NCBI RefSeq assembly: GCF_001636425.1
Contig: NZ_KV440953.1
Location: forward strand, 4,398,001-4,462,000
Reading direction: 5' to 3'
Source: Heyndrickxia acidicola
GTDB taxonomy: Bacteria; Bacillota; Bacilli; Bacillales; Bacillaceae_C
Length of the DNA: 64,000 nt
Shown here one piece after another: positions 53,300 through 61,499 of the stretch. Position 1 is the stretch's first letter. The number at the start of each line of letters is the position of its first letter. Below the pieces are notes generated by a model, which saw nothing but the letters and a program-made list of their open reading frames with translations, did not search any database and had not been told where the DNA came from. The translations under genes and the position numbers were made by a program.

Positions 53300-54442
53300 A
53301 TGAAAATCAATAAAGTTGCTGTTTTTTTAGTGTTTGTCATTATTATTCTCCTATTTTTAATTCCGCATTTTACAAAGTCGGCTCATCCAAAGCAAGAAAG
53401 CCAGCATCAAACGAAGCCGAACCGCCCAATATATAATCCCAATATTGCCAGGGCTGATACCCGAAAAGCCATTCCGCAAGAACCTGTTCAGGATATTAAT
53501 CGCAATAGTAAAATAGATACCTATTTAAAGAGTATCCATTTTAATGGAACGGCGATGGTTGTAAAGGATGGAAAGATCGTCATTGATAAAGGCTACGGGT
53601 ATAGGGACTTTACGAACCACCTTCCCAATAATTCAAATACCGTATTTTATTTAGCATCCATTTCTAAAATTTTCGTATCTACCGCTATCATGCAGCTTCA
53701 GGAGCAGAACAAATTAAACATCCATGATAAGGTAAGCAAATATATTCCTGACTTTCCAAACGGAAACCGCATTACACTTTATGAACTGCTGACACACACC
53801 TCCGGGATACCGGAGCACGCAGAAACCGCAGCAAAGATTTCCCATGATGATCTGATTAAAAAGATTGAAAAGGGCAAATTGCGTTTCAAACCAGGGACAA
53901 GATGGCTGTATAGTGATTCAAACTATTCGATTCTTGCCTATATTTTAGAAAAAGTGACAAACGATACGCTGCAACACTATGTTCAAACGAATATATTTAA
54001 TGTAGCCGGGATGAAACATACTGGTTTCGGCGATCAATTTTATCAGGAAAAATATCAATCGATCGGCTATAAGAAAAAAAATAATAAGCTGATTTCTCCG
54101 GGGCTTCCGGATATGTCCGAGCTATTCGGCTGCGGCGATATTTATTCCACACCATACGATATGTACAAGTTTGATAAGGCGCTTTATACTGGAAAGCTCT
54201 TATCTCCATTAAGCCTGAGGCAGGTGTTTACACCTAGATTCCATCATTACGGGCTGGGAATCTATCATGATCCTGGCAGCTATTCCGATCACGGAGTACT
54301 CCCTGGGTATAACTTATTGAACAGCTTTGGATTAAGGGGCACCAAATACGTTGTTCTTTTCTCCAATATTCAAAATGGAGTCAAATCCTTAGGTGTCGTC
54401 AATAACCAAATATTTATGATGTTAAACGAAACCGCGGAGTAA
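53300..54442 (+). CDS. Membrane-anchored serine beta-lactamase-like hydrolase (class C type)
   Basis: 380-residue protein of the beta-lactamase/PBP class C family (penicillin-recognising serine hydrolases). An N-terminal TM anchor (residues 7-24; VAVFLVFVIIILLFLI) is followed by a low-complexity linker. The catalytic SxxK is in FYLASISKIFVSTAIMQ (about residue 120), the second motif Y-S-D in WLYSDSNYSILAYILEK where YxN is usual, and a possible third motif in DHGVLPGYN. It acts outside the cell, probably as a D-aminopeptidase, esterase or low-activity carboxypeptidase rather than a real beta-lactamase. AAGAAAGG precedes the ATG. Confidence 0.87.
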   Translation: MKINKVAVFLVFVIIILLFLIPHFTKSAHPKQESQHQTKPNRPIYNPNIARADTRKAIPQEPVQDINRNSKIDTYLKSIHFNGTAMVVKDGKIVIDKGYGYRDFTNHLPNNSNTVFYLASISKIFVSTAIMQLQEQNKLNIHDKVSKYIPDFPNGNRITLYELLTHTSGIPEHAETAAKISHDDLIKKIEKGKLRFKPGTRWLYSDSNYSILAYILEKVTNDTLQHYVQTNIFNVAGMKHTGFGDQFYQEKYQSIGYKKKNNKLISPGLPDMSELFGCGDIYSTPYDMYKFDKALYTGKLLSPLSLRQVFTPRFHHYGLGIYHDPGSYSDHGVLPGYNLLNSFGLRGTKYVVLFSNIQNGVKSLGVVNNQIFMMLNETAE

Positions 54443-54460
54443 GCTCTCCGTGGTTTTTTT
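54428..54460 (+). terminator. Terminator of the serine hydrolase gene
   Basis: AAACCgCGGAG taagct CTCCGtGGTTTTTTT, overlapping the stop codon. Confidence 0.85.
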
Positions 54461-54571
54461 GATCTTGATCCGGCCCTTGCTGCTTTTTAAAAACTGTATA
54501 ATGCTCAAATAGTAGTTGCATGGACAGAGTACTATAGAAGTACTAAAATAAAGGCTTAGTTAATCCTGCTG

Positions 54572-54697
54572 GTTGATTTCCGCTGCAGGCACTCGCTTTC
54601 CGCGGGGCGGCCGGGAGTCTCCTCGTCGCAAGCTCCTGCGGGGTATCCCTAAGCCTGCTTTTCCCGCAGGAGTTTCGTACCTTCCGCTTCAATCAAC
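54572..54697. repeat. MITE-like GTTGATT...AATCAAC unit (reverse orientation)
   Basis: 126-bp copy of the family at 33.9-34.4 and 39.6-39.9 kb, starting GTTGATTTCCGCTGCAGGCA and ending CCGCTTCAATCAAC, with the internal AGCTCCTGCGGGG / CCCGCAGGAG pair. A truncated second copy begins 188 bp later at 54760 and is lost after about 70 bp. Confidence 0.82.
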
Positions 54698-54832
54698 TTT
54701 GGATTCAAATCTACATTAGATGTATTTGAGGCATGGGAAGTGCCATGAACATCCTGCTGGTTGATTTCCGGTATAGGCACTCGCTCTCCAATGGCGGCAA
54801 CGGAGCCTCCTTTGCAGGGTCTCTACTTACAT

Positions 54833-54904
54833 AGTTTTAATACTAAACATATATTTAAATTGATATTTTTGTGTTCAATAGCAACAAAGTTTACGAAAAG
54901 AGCC
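54833..54904. repeat. Half copy of the GGCTCTTTTCGTAAA-terminated element
   Basis: The right half of the elements at 26754 and 37187: GTGTTCAATAGCAACAAAG followed by TTTACGAAAAGAGCC at 54890-54904. The left end is missing, and a truncated GTTGATT unit adjoins it. Confidence 0.65.
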
Positions 54905-55013
54905 TCCCCTAAAGAAAATGTACTGCAGAATGGAAGTGAAAGAATTGGAAGAAAAAGAAAATCAAAGAACATCTGGTATGAGGTTTAGAAGAATAAGCAT
55001 CAGGAAAGGAAGA

Positions 55014-55700
55014 ATGGCTGCGAGGGTGCCGAGGCTGACATCTGAATCCCTGCATCTAGGAATCTTGCTTGCGATTGTTGGAGGATATCTGGATTCTTAT
55101 ACCTTTTTAAGCAGAGGGGGCGTGTTTGCAAATGCCCAAACCGGCAATATCGTGTTGCTTGGAATCAAGATTGCCCAAGGCAATTGGACACAGGCACTCC
55201 TTCATATTCCGCCTATACTGGCATTCGTCCTCGGTGTCGGGGTCGTGGAAAGCTTTAAAAGTCCCCGTATGAAAAAGCTGTTCAAGCTCCCTGCACGTGC
55301 CATCTTGCTGCTTGAAATCGCTGTATTGATTATAGTTGGCATGCTGCCTGAGGGTATTCCGAATATCATTGTTACGGTGGTGATTTCCTTTGTCGCATCG
55401 CTTCAGGTATCATCCTTTAGAAAGCTGATTACCTGGTCCTATAATACAACAATGACTACTGGAAACCTTAGGACCGCTACTCAAGCTGCATATCGGGCCA
55501 TGATGGAAAAAAATAAAGAAGCAGCCGGACAGGCTCTTAAATTCTACACCATTATTGGCTCTTTCTTATTCGGTGCGTTAGGCGGAGGAATTTTGACTAT
55601 GCATTTGGAAAACCGCGCTATTTGGATAGCCGCTGTTCTGCTTGTATGTGCCTTCCTTTTGTTAGAATCGAATCAGCGTATAGAAAAAGAGAAGAAATAG
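55014..55700 (+). CDS. DUF1275 family membrane protein (YoaK-like)
   Basis: 228-residue protein with six or so TM helices. The family signature is the opening LGILLAIVGGYLDSYTFLSR and GGVFANAQTGNIVLLGIKIA, with SFRKLITWSYNTTMTTGNLR in the central loop. The function is unknown; a transporter role has been suggested from its topology. The start is uncertain: the ATG at 55014 (AGGAAAGGAAG just upstream) gives the family's usual N terminus, while the frame is open back to 54918 through a basic, non-conserved stretch. Confidence 0.82.
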   Translation: MAARVPRLTSESLHLGILLAIVGGYLDSYTFLSRGGVFANAQTGNIVLLGIKIAQGNWTQALLHIPPILAFVLGVGVVESFKSPRMKKLFKLPARAILLLEIAVLIIVGMLPEGIPNIIVTVVISFVASLQVSSFRKLITWSYNTTMTTGNLRTATQAAYRAMMEKNKEAAGQALKFYTIIGSFLFGALGGGILTMHLENRAIWIAAVLLVCAFLLLESNQRIEKEKK

Positions 55701-55911
55701 AACGGCAGGGGCTCAAGGGATGTTTGCAAAGCTAAGATGGCTGCCGCAAGTTTTTCACAAGGCTTACGTACATTCAATCATTCGGATATTGTTTGTGTTT
55801 GCGGATATCATTTCATATGTGTCCACAAGTTGTTTTCTAACAACAATAAAGTGTGCAAAAGAGATAAAGTGCCCTGCAGAAGATGCACCTTAGATGCTGA
55901 AAAACTGGATG

Positions 55912-56701
55912 TTATTTTGGGACCTGTGCCAAAGCGGTTTGTGTATTTGGGAATATACGGATTCGCAGTAAATTTTCTTTATACTGAATGAGGTGCATAG
56001 ACATTTCAGGAGAAATTCCGGATAGGATCAATTCAATCCCCATGAGCTTCAGCCAGTCGTAGATGGTAGAGATATGATAAGCGAACCGCTCATCGTAGGT
56101 AACTAACTAAGCCGGAAAGATCAATTAAAAGAGTATGGTGGCTACTCAAAGCCTTATAGCTGGCTAAGGTAGAAAAGAGGATGTCTACCAGTTTATCTGA
56201 TAGAATTCCTATCAAGGGAACAATGGAAATCCCTTCTTCGAGTGGAACAATGGGTGTGGATAATTGTTCGATTTCAGCCAATGCATCACCAAGCCTTTGC
56301 TGGTACAGAACTTCATTGGTAATATCTTTTTGAACTCCGAAAAAATAATATTTTTGTTCTTTATCATTATAGACAGGATCGATTGTCAATTGGTTATAGA
56401 AAATCTCGCCGTCTTTACGATAATTTAATAGAGTCAGAGAGACGGATGTGAAATTCTCCAGTGTCTGCTTGATCTTTTTTACATCATCGTTCTTTGTAAG
56501 CTGCCCTTGTAAAAACCGGCAGTTTTTTCCCAGAATGTCCTCCGCTTCATACCCAGTAATCCGGGTGAACCCCTCATTGACATAAATAATCGGATTGTCA
56601 TCCAAATCCGGATCAGTAATGACAATTCCGCTTTGCGAGGCATTCAAAGCCTGCACTAATAATTCCCAGTCGTGATTTAGAATAGAGTGTTGTTCAGCCA
56701 T
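55912..56701 (-). pseudogene. LOV-STAS blue-light photoreceptor (YtvA-like), frameshifted
   Basis: B. subtilis YtvA senses blue light through FMN and feeds the general stress (SigB) stressosome. The N-terminal LOV domain is intact: GKNCRFLQGQ carries the photo-adduct cysteine at residue 61 (Cys62 in YtvA), with VNEGFTRITGYEAEDILG and YFFGVQKDITNEV. A linker helix leads to a STAS domain, LLIDLSGLV, where the frame ends at a stop (56090) after SYLR. The rest of STAS (YDERFAYHISTIYDWLKLMG, then ELILSGISPEMSMHL, ending ALAQVPK at 55912) continues in another frame. The cause is visible: a tandem TTAG TTAG (plus strand AACTAACTAA at 56101-56110). Removing 4 bp restores one frame of about 262 residues, the YtvA length. 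The broken 203-residue product keeps only LOV and a partial STAS. Confidence 0.85.
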
Positions 56702-56899
56702 ATGAGTGATACACCTTTCTTTCTGAAAATAATAGATAATGGTTAAACACTACCATAGTTAACTTGAAAATACGATAAATAGGTAAGCTGTTCAGTAAAC
56801 CCTGTATAATGGGAGTGCGCAGGATTGCTTCCCGATCTTTAAGAATCCTGCCATTTAAGTAACGGAATGATTGGACTTCCAGCTCCGGGCTGGAAGGGC

Positions 56900-57030
56900 A
56901 AAAAAGCAATGAGTCCAAACCCAGCGACCAGCAGACTTCCCGTCTCCTCCCTGCGTTAAGTCATCATTGAAAAGCTGTCAATTTTATCTCAGCTGAAGAC
57001 CTACAGACTGTCCTTCGCTAAAAGGGTACG
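56900..57030. repeat. Degenerate copy of the 276-bp repeat
   Basis: Shares GCGACCAGCAGACTTCCCGT, CTCCTCCCTGCGTTAAGTCA and ATCATTGAAAAGCTGTC with the units at 12815-13366 (there GCGACTAGCAGACTTCCC, CCTCCCTGCGATAAGTCAAC, CATCGAAAAGC). No hairpin boundary remains. The gap 56702-57047 holds nothing else supportable. Confidence 0.65.
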
Positions 57031-57047
57031 CAGAGGAAGCAAAGTCT

Positions 57048-57455
57048 TCATCTGTCAATGACAATCGAAAGCTTGTAGTTTGCAAGCTGGTTCAGCTCGT
57101 TTAAAAAAGAATTGAGATCTGCTGGGGAGTGAAAACGGCATTCGAGAAGATAGCATCCTTCACCGCTGATTTTAAAATTATGAATGACATTTGAAGGGTG
57201 TTCTTTTAAAAAGGATAGGTAATCTGTGTGCTCCATGCCTTTCGTATAAATATTGATAAAACAATGAACGTTGTAGCCCATTTTCAGTTCGTTGATTCTA
57301 ACCGTATATCCTTCAATAAAGCCTTCTGCTTCAAGCTTTAAGACTCTGGCTGCAGCGGCCTGCCCCGTTAAATGAACCTTTTTGCCCAGCTCCTTCATGG
57401 TGATTCGTCCGCAAGCCGATAATTCTTCTACTATTCTTCTGTCTGTGCTGTCCAT
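57048..57455 (-). CDS. Lrp/AsnC-family transcriptional regulator
   Basis: 135-residue regulator. The N-terminal HTH (about residues 2-55; STDRRIVEELSACGRITMKE and LGKKVHLTGQAAAARVLKLE) is followed by the RAM/AsnC effector domain (about 62-130; HNFKISGEGCYLLECRFHSP). Lrp-type proteins bind amino acids and often control the divergent gene. Here an MBL hydrolase is divergent, with a 19-bp palindrome in between. GGAGTTAAAA precedes the ATG. Confidence 0.9.
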   Translation of the reverse strand: MDSTDRRIVEELSACGRITMKELGKKVHLTGQAAAARVLKLEAEGFIEGYTVRINELKMGYNVHCFINIYTKGMEHTDYLSFLKEHPSNVIHNFKISGEGCYLLECRFHSPADLNSFLNELNQLANYKLSIVIDR

Positions 57456-57511
57456 TTTTAACTCCTTTCAAAATTCAAGTGTAGGTTGAAAAACACTTTC
57501 ATTAATCTATG

Positions 57512-57530
57512 TAAAGGAATCTTTCCTTTA
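57512..57530. promoter_or_regulatory. Candidate operator (TAAAGGAA tct TTCCTTTA)
   Basis: A perfect inverted repeat with 8-bp arms and a 3-bp centre, midway between the divergent Lrp and MBL genes and immediately upstream of a TATACT -10 at 57534-57539 that would serve the MBL gene. The position suggests that the Lrp-type protein binds here. Confidence 0.5.
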
Positions 57531-57572
57531 TTTTATACTATATAAGAAAGATACAAAAAGGAGGAGACAAGT

Positions 57573-58331
57573 ATGAATATTAGATTAATAAGAAATGCCA
57601 CACTTGTTCTAGACTATGCCGACAAGAGGTTTTTAATTGATCCTTTTTTGGCTGAAAAAGGTTCTATGCCCCCTTTTTCCAATACTCCTAATCAGGAGAA
57701 AGCCAATCCGCTTGTTCCGCTGCCTTTACCTATAGATGAAATTATACAGGCCGATGCGGTCTTGGTGACACATTTGCACCCAGACCATTTTGACCAAACA
57801 GCAATACATGCACTCCCAAAAGATATAGCTATCTTTACACAAAATCAGGCTGATGCAGAAACGGTTAGGGGATATGGATTTGTCAATGTAGGAGATCTGC
57901 AAAAAACGGTTCATTTAGGAGAGATAAAAATACAGAGAACGAATGGACAGCATGGGATAGGGGAGATCACGAAAAGGACCGGAAAAGTCTCAGGGCTCAT
58001 TTTTAAGCATCCTGATGAAAAGACTTTGTATGTGGCTGGGGATACGATCTGGTGCCAGGATGTCGAGGAGGCGATCCAACAATCAAAACCTCAGATCATT
58101 GTCGTGAATGGAGGTGCTGCACAGTACTTAGAGGGAGGACACATTACCATGACAAAAGAAGATATTTATAAAACCCAGCAAGCTGCACCCGCTGCCAAAA
58201 TCGTCGTGGTTCATATGGAGTCGCTTAACCACTGTTTATTATCAAGGGATGAATTGAAAGCATTTATTGAAGACAAAGGCCTTTCGAAAAGCATTCTGCT
58301 ACCGGATGACGGGGAAGGCTATTCGTTTTAA
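57573..58331 (+). CDS. MBL-fold metallohydrolase (UlaG/RomA-like)
   Basis: 252-residue metallo-beta-lactamase-fold protein with the compact UlaG-like layout: LVLDYADKRFLIDPFLAEKG, the zinc motif VTHLHPDHFD (about residue 67), LYVAGDTIW (Asp ligand), and HMESLNHCLLSRDELKAF. The substrate is unknown. Divergent from an Lrp-family gene, which may regulate it. AAAGGAGGAGA lies 7 nt upstream of the ATG. Confidence 0.87.
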   Translation: MNIRLIRNATLVLDYADKRFLIDPFLAEKGSMPPFSNTPNQEKANPLVPLPLPIDEIIQADAVLVTHLHPDHFDQTAIHALPKDIAIFTQNQADAETVRGYGFVNVGDLQKTVHLGEIKIQRTNGQHGIGEITKRTGKVSGLIFKHPDEKTLYVAGDTIWCQDVEEAIQQSKPQIIVVNGGAAQYLEGGHITMTKEDIYKTQQAAPAAKIVVVHMESLNHCLLSRDELKAFIEDKGLSKSILLPDDGEGYSF

Positions 58332-58570
58332 TCATCCGCTTTAGGAGCAGGAAAGAATTTTTCCAAGACTTACAAACAATCATATATGTCACGAATGCTT
58401 AGTAAAGCTGAAAAAGAGAGGGCCTGCTAATCTTATAGATTTAAGGTCAAGATGCGTATATAAATTTTAAACCGGGCAACCAAATTGTACTTATTTGGCT
58501 GCCTGTTTACATTCTCGCCCTCATTCGAATTGGTGTAGGTGTAAAGGGAGAACAGCTCTCCATCGGGCGG

Positions 58571-58790
58571 ATGAAGGCCCAAACGAGCATGAGCAAAGGG
58601 AGAAAAGTCCTTCATCGGATGGATGAAGGACCAAACAAGCACGAGCAAAGCAAGAAAAATCCTTCATCAGGTCTATGAAGGCCCAAACGAGCATGAGCAA
58701 AGGGAGAAAAGTCCTTCATCAGGTGAATGAAGGCCCAAAGGAGCACGGGCAAAGCAAGAAAAGTCCTTCATCGGGTGAATAAACGACCAT
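58571..58790. repeat. 52-bp tandem repeat array 3
   Basis: Units beginning ATGAAGG start at 58571, 58623, 58675, 58727 and, degenerate, 58779: exactly 52 bp each. Interiors are CCCAAACGAGCATGAGCAAA or CCAAACAAGCACGAGCAAAG, alternating between GGGAG and GCAAG forms, and each ends GTCCTTCATC or similar. The ORF covering this area (58433-58648) is not supported. The rest of the gap 58332-58895 shows no gene. Confidence 0.88.
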
Positions 58791-58895
58791 AACCCTATTA
58801 AGAAGCATTCAACTTAATCAAAACCTTCACAATCTCAGTTTACAAAGGCATGATACTGGGAGTATTCACTTCTATTATTTGCATACAACAACTAT

Positions 58896-58926
58896 AAAAC
58901 AGGGCCGCATATGCAGCCCTGTTTTT
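58896..58926. terminator. Terminator of the KimA-like gene (symmetrical)
   Basis: AAAACAGGGC(T/C)GCATATGC(A/G)GCCCTGTTTT, near-perfect palindrome with A and T flanks, about 90 bp beyond the stop of the minus-strand gene. Confidence 0.7.
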
Positions 58927-59016
58927 CTAGAATTTATTAACTACTCTAGCGCCTATCGAATTCTCCGTCTCAGTGGAAGAAGATGAAATCCGTACGCTCA
59001 TTGCGCTTTCAAGTCA

Positions 59017-60921
59017 TTATTTTTTCAAATGATATGGAACCGTTGTAATCACGATGTCTTTATGCTTTAAAAGCCAAATCCTCAGTAAAATGGCTGTTTG
59101 GTTGTGCAATAAATTGTGCCACCATTTTCTTGAAATAAACTGAGGGATAATAATTTGGATATGATCGTCTTCTGCTTTCCGTTCCTCTATGATCCGTATT
59201 AATCGGATGAGCGGCTCTAGGACGGAGCGGTATTTACTTTTCAAGGTAACGAGACGGCATGGTGAGCCCCATTCCTCCCATTTTTTCTCCATCCTATCAA
59301 TCGAGGTATCGTCAAATCCTATATAAACCGCGAGCGGATCATCCGTAATACTTTTCGCAAAGGAAAGGGTGCTGTTAACGACACGATGAACACCGGATAC
59401 CAGTACAAGGGAAATAACCTGGTTTGCTTTCGGATGGATGGTCTTGAGATCAATCCTTAATTCATCCGCTACATCCTCGTAATGCCTGTAGATTGAAAGT
59501 GAGAAGAAAATCAGAATCGGGATAATGATTAACACAATCCAGGCTCCGCTTGTGAATTTCGTCACTCCAAATATGATGGCAACAATGGATGTGACAATGG
59601 CCCCAACTATATTAATGGTGAGTTTCGTCTTCCAATGTGGTCCCTTTATTCTTTTCCATCTCTTTACAAGACCGAACTGGGCAATGGAGAAGGACAGGAA
59701 CACGCCGATTGCATATAAAGGAATCAAGGCATTTGTATGAGCCTGAAATGCAATAATCAAAATACTAGCAGTAGCAGCAAGAGCAATAATCCCATTGGAA
59801 TATCCCAAGCGGTCTCCGCGGTTGGTTAACCCGCGCGGCAGGAAGCCATCCTTCGCTACAATCGCTGCGAGCTGGCTAAAGCCTGTGAAGGTAGAATTCG
59901 CTGCCAAAATTAAAACAATAAAGGTAAACCAGATAATCAATTGATAGATAATGCCATGGCCGAAATATAGTTCTGTTAATTGTGAAAGCATGGTATTGTT
60001 CGGGTTTGGTGTAATTCCTTTTACATATAAATGAAAGGCAAACCCCAGCAGGGTGATGGATGTCACAACGCCAAGAGCAATGTAGGTCTTAATGGCATTT
60101 TTCTGTTTTGGATCCCTGAAGACAGGAACTGCATTCGAGATCGTTTCAATCCCTGTTAAGGCTGAACAAGCAGAGCTAAAGGCTTTTAAAATTAATAAGA
60201 CACTTAACCCTTTAGGCACAGATCCGAATGGCGGGGTGGCTTTTTGCACAAAGCCGTGCTGCACCTCATTAAAGAGACCGGTGAAAATTAATAAAAGCAT
60301 ACAAACGGCAAAACCAATGGTAGGCCAAGCCAGTATTTTTGCGGATTCTGCCACACCGCGAAGGTTAACAACCAATAAAATGAATACACATACAATGGCC
60401 ATGATGGTTTCATAAGGGGCAACAACCGGATAGGCAGAAGAGACTGCTTCGATCGCCGCTGAAACGGACACAGCCACTGTTAAAACATAATCGACCAGTA
60501 ACGAACTGCAAGCGATTAGCGAAACCCATTTCTGCTTAAAATTATCTTTGGCAATGGCATAGGCTCCCCCGCCATTTGGGTAAGCAAGAATTCCCATAAT
60601 ATAGGAAAGGATTAAAATGATCAGCAGCACTACTGTTGCAGTCGTAATGGGAATGATCATCCACTTAGCGCTGGGACCAAGGCCCACAAGCTCTGTCATT
60701 CCGGATTCGGGGCCGTACGCTACAGATGAGTATAAATCAGCAGAAAGGATCGGCAGGGCAATAAACCAGATTAATTTATTATGCTGTGCGTTCAATTCCG
60801 CGGTTCTCATCGGACGCCCAATTAAAACCCGTTTAACACTTATAAAATTAGAAATGGCAAACCAAATGGCAATAATGGCCAAAATAATAAAAATTGGTTC
60901 TAATATTTGCGTTATGTGCAC
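59017..60921 (-). CDS. KimA-like potassium importer (APC superfamily permease)
   Basis: 634-residue transporter similar to B. subtilis KimA (YdaO), a high-affinity K+/H+ symporter. About 12 TM helices (residues 50-480) include LSADLYSSVAYGPES, AYPNGGGAYAIAKDNFKQKW, SLLVDYVLTVAVSVSAAIEA, FSSACSALTGIETISNAVP and LAANSTFTGFSQLAAIVAKDG. A C-terminal cytosolic domain of about 140 residues follows, with the family motifs ADELRIDL, IIPQFISRKWWHNLLHNQTA and VTTVPYHLKK. It carries an extra N-terminal TM helix (residues 8-28) absent from KimA. No ydaO-type c-di-AMP riboswitch is visible in the 577 bp upstream, which seems otherwise empty. Confidence 0.87.
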   Translation of the reverse strand: MHITQILEPIFIILAIIAIWFAISNFISVKRVLIGRPMRTAELNAQHNKLIWFIALPILSADLYSSVAYGPESGMTELVGLGPSAKWMIIPITTATVVLLIILILSYIMGILAYPNGGGAYAIAKDNFKQKWVSLIACSSLLVDYVLTVAVSVSAAIEAVSSAYPVVAPYETIMAIVCVFILLVVNLRGVAESAKILAWPTIGFAVCMLLLIFTGLFNEVQHGFVQKATPPFGSVPKGLSVLLILKAFSSACSALTGIETISNAVPVFRDPKQKNAIKTYIALGVVTSITLLGFAFHLYVKGITPNPNNTMLSQLTELYFGHGIIYQLIIWFTFIVLILAANSTFTGFSQLAAIVAKDGFLPRGLTNRGDRLGYSNGIIALAATASILIIAFQAHTNALIPLYAIGVFLSFSIAQFGLVKRWKRIKGPHWKTKLTINIVGAIVTSIVAIIFGVTKFTSGAWIVLIIIPILIFFSLSIYRHYEDVADELRIDLKTIHPKANQVISLVLVSGVHRVVNSTLSFAKSITDDPLAVYIGFDDTSIDRMEKKWEEWGSPCRLVTLKSKYRSVLEPLIRLIRIIEERKAEDDHIQIIIPQFISRKWWHNLLHNQTAILLRIWLLKHKDIVITTVPYHLKK

Positions 60922-61499
60922 GTTGTCTAGCTCCTTTTTGTAGGAAGTAAAAATTGGCTGGCGTATAAGCTATTCTGTTCAGCCTTTAAAATAAAAGAGT
61001 CATATGTATTATATTCTTATTCTTCTTTTTTAAAAGGAAAACTGAACAATCGCTCTTTAAAAAATAACTCTCATCCAAATGGGCTATTTTATCCCTTTTC
61101 CTCCTATTAAAATTGTGAGTGTATTATTTCATGATAGTACCCTCAACAAAAGAAATTGTAAAGCACCTATTTTCATAAGAAAAATAGAGGAAGCAATCAG
61201 ACCTGATTCAGCTGGACAGAAGGATCTTAAGATTGTTTTCCACACCAGTCTGAAGTTTGTTTACCAAATTGTGACTGACGTTAACGTAAGACCTTCATCG
61301 CGTTTATGATACCCATTTACCAGGTTGAAAAACTGAAAAAAATCTTCACCGCCTGCTTAAACGCAAGCAAGTTCCCATACAATAGCTTTCCCCAAAATGA
61401 CATTTCAAAGATTTTTTAAGAAAAAATTCATTTTAGTGTGATCCAAATCTGAACTCCTTTCGTTACTAGAGTAAATACAAATTAAAAGGAGTGTTTTTC

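Noticed and set aside
55737-55991. 84-codon plus-strand ORF
   Set aside because: It is antisense to the displaced STAS end of the LOV-STAS gene, which has clear homology on the minus strand.
56694-56918. 74-codon minus-strand ORF upstream of the LOV-STAS gene
   Set aside because: No ribosome site or family features, and it runs into a degenerate repeat.
58433-58648. 71-codon minus-strand ORF
   Set aside because: Mostly inside the third 52-bp array; sequence follows the repeat.
60922-61499. c-di-AMP (ydaO) riboswitch before the KimA-like gene
   Set aside because: I looked for the conserved core on the minus strand and did not find it. The 61079-61309 ORF there also has no support.
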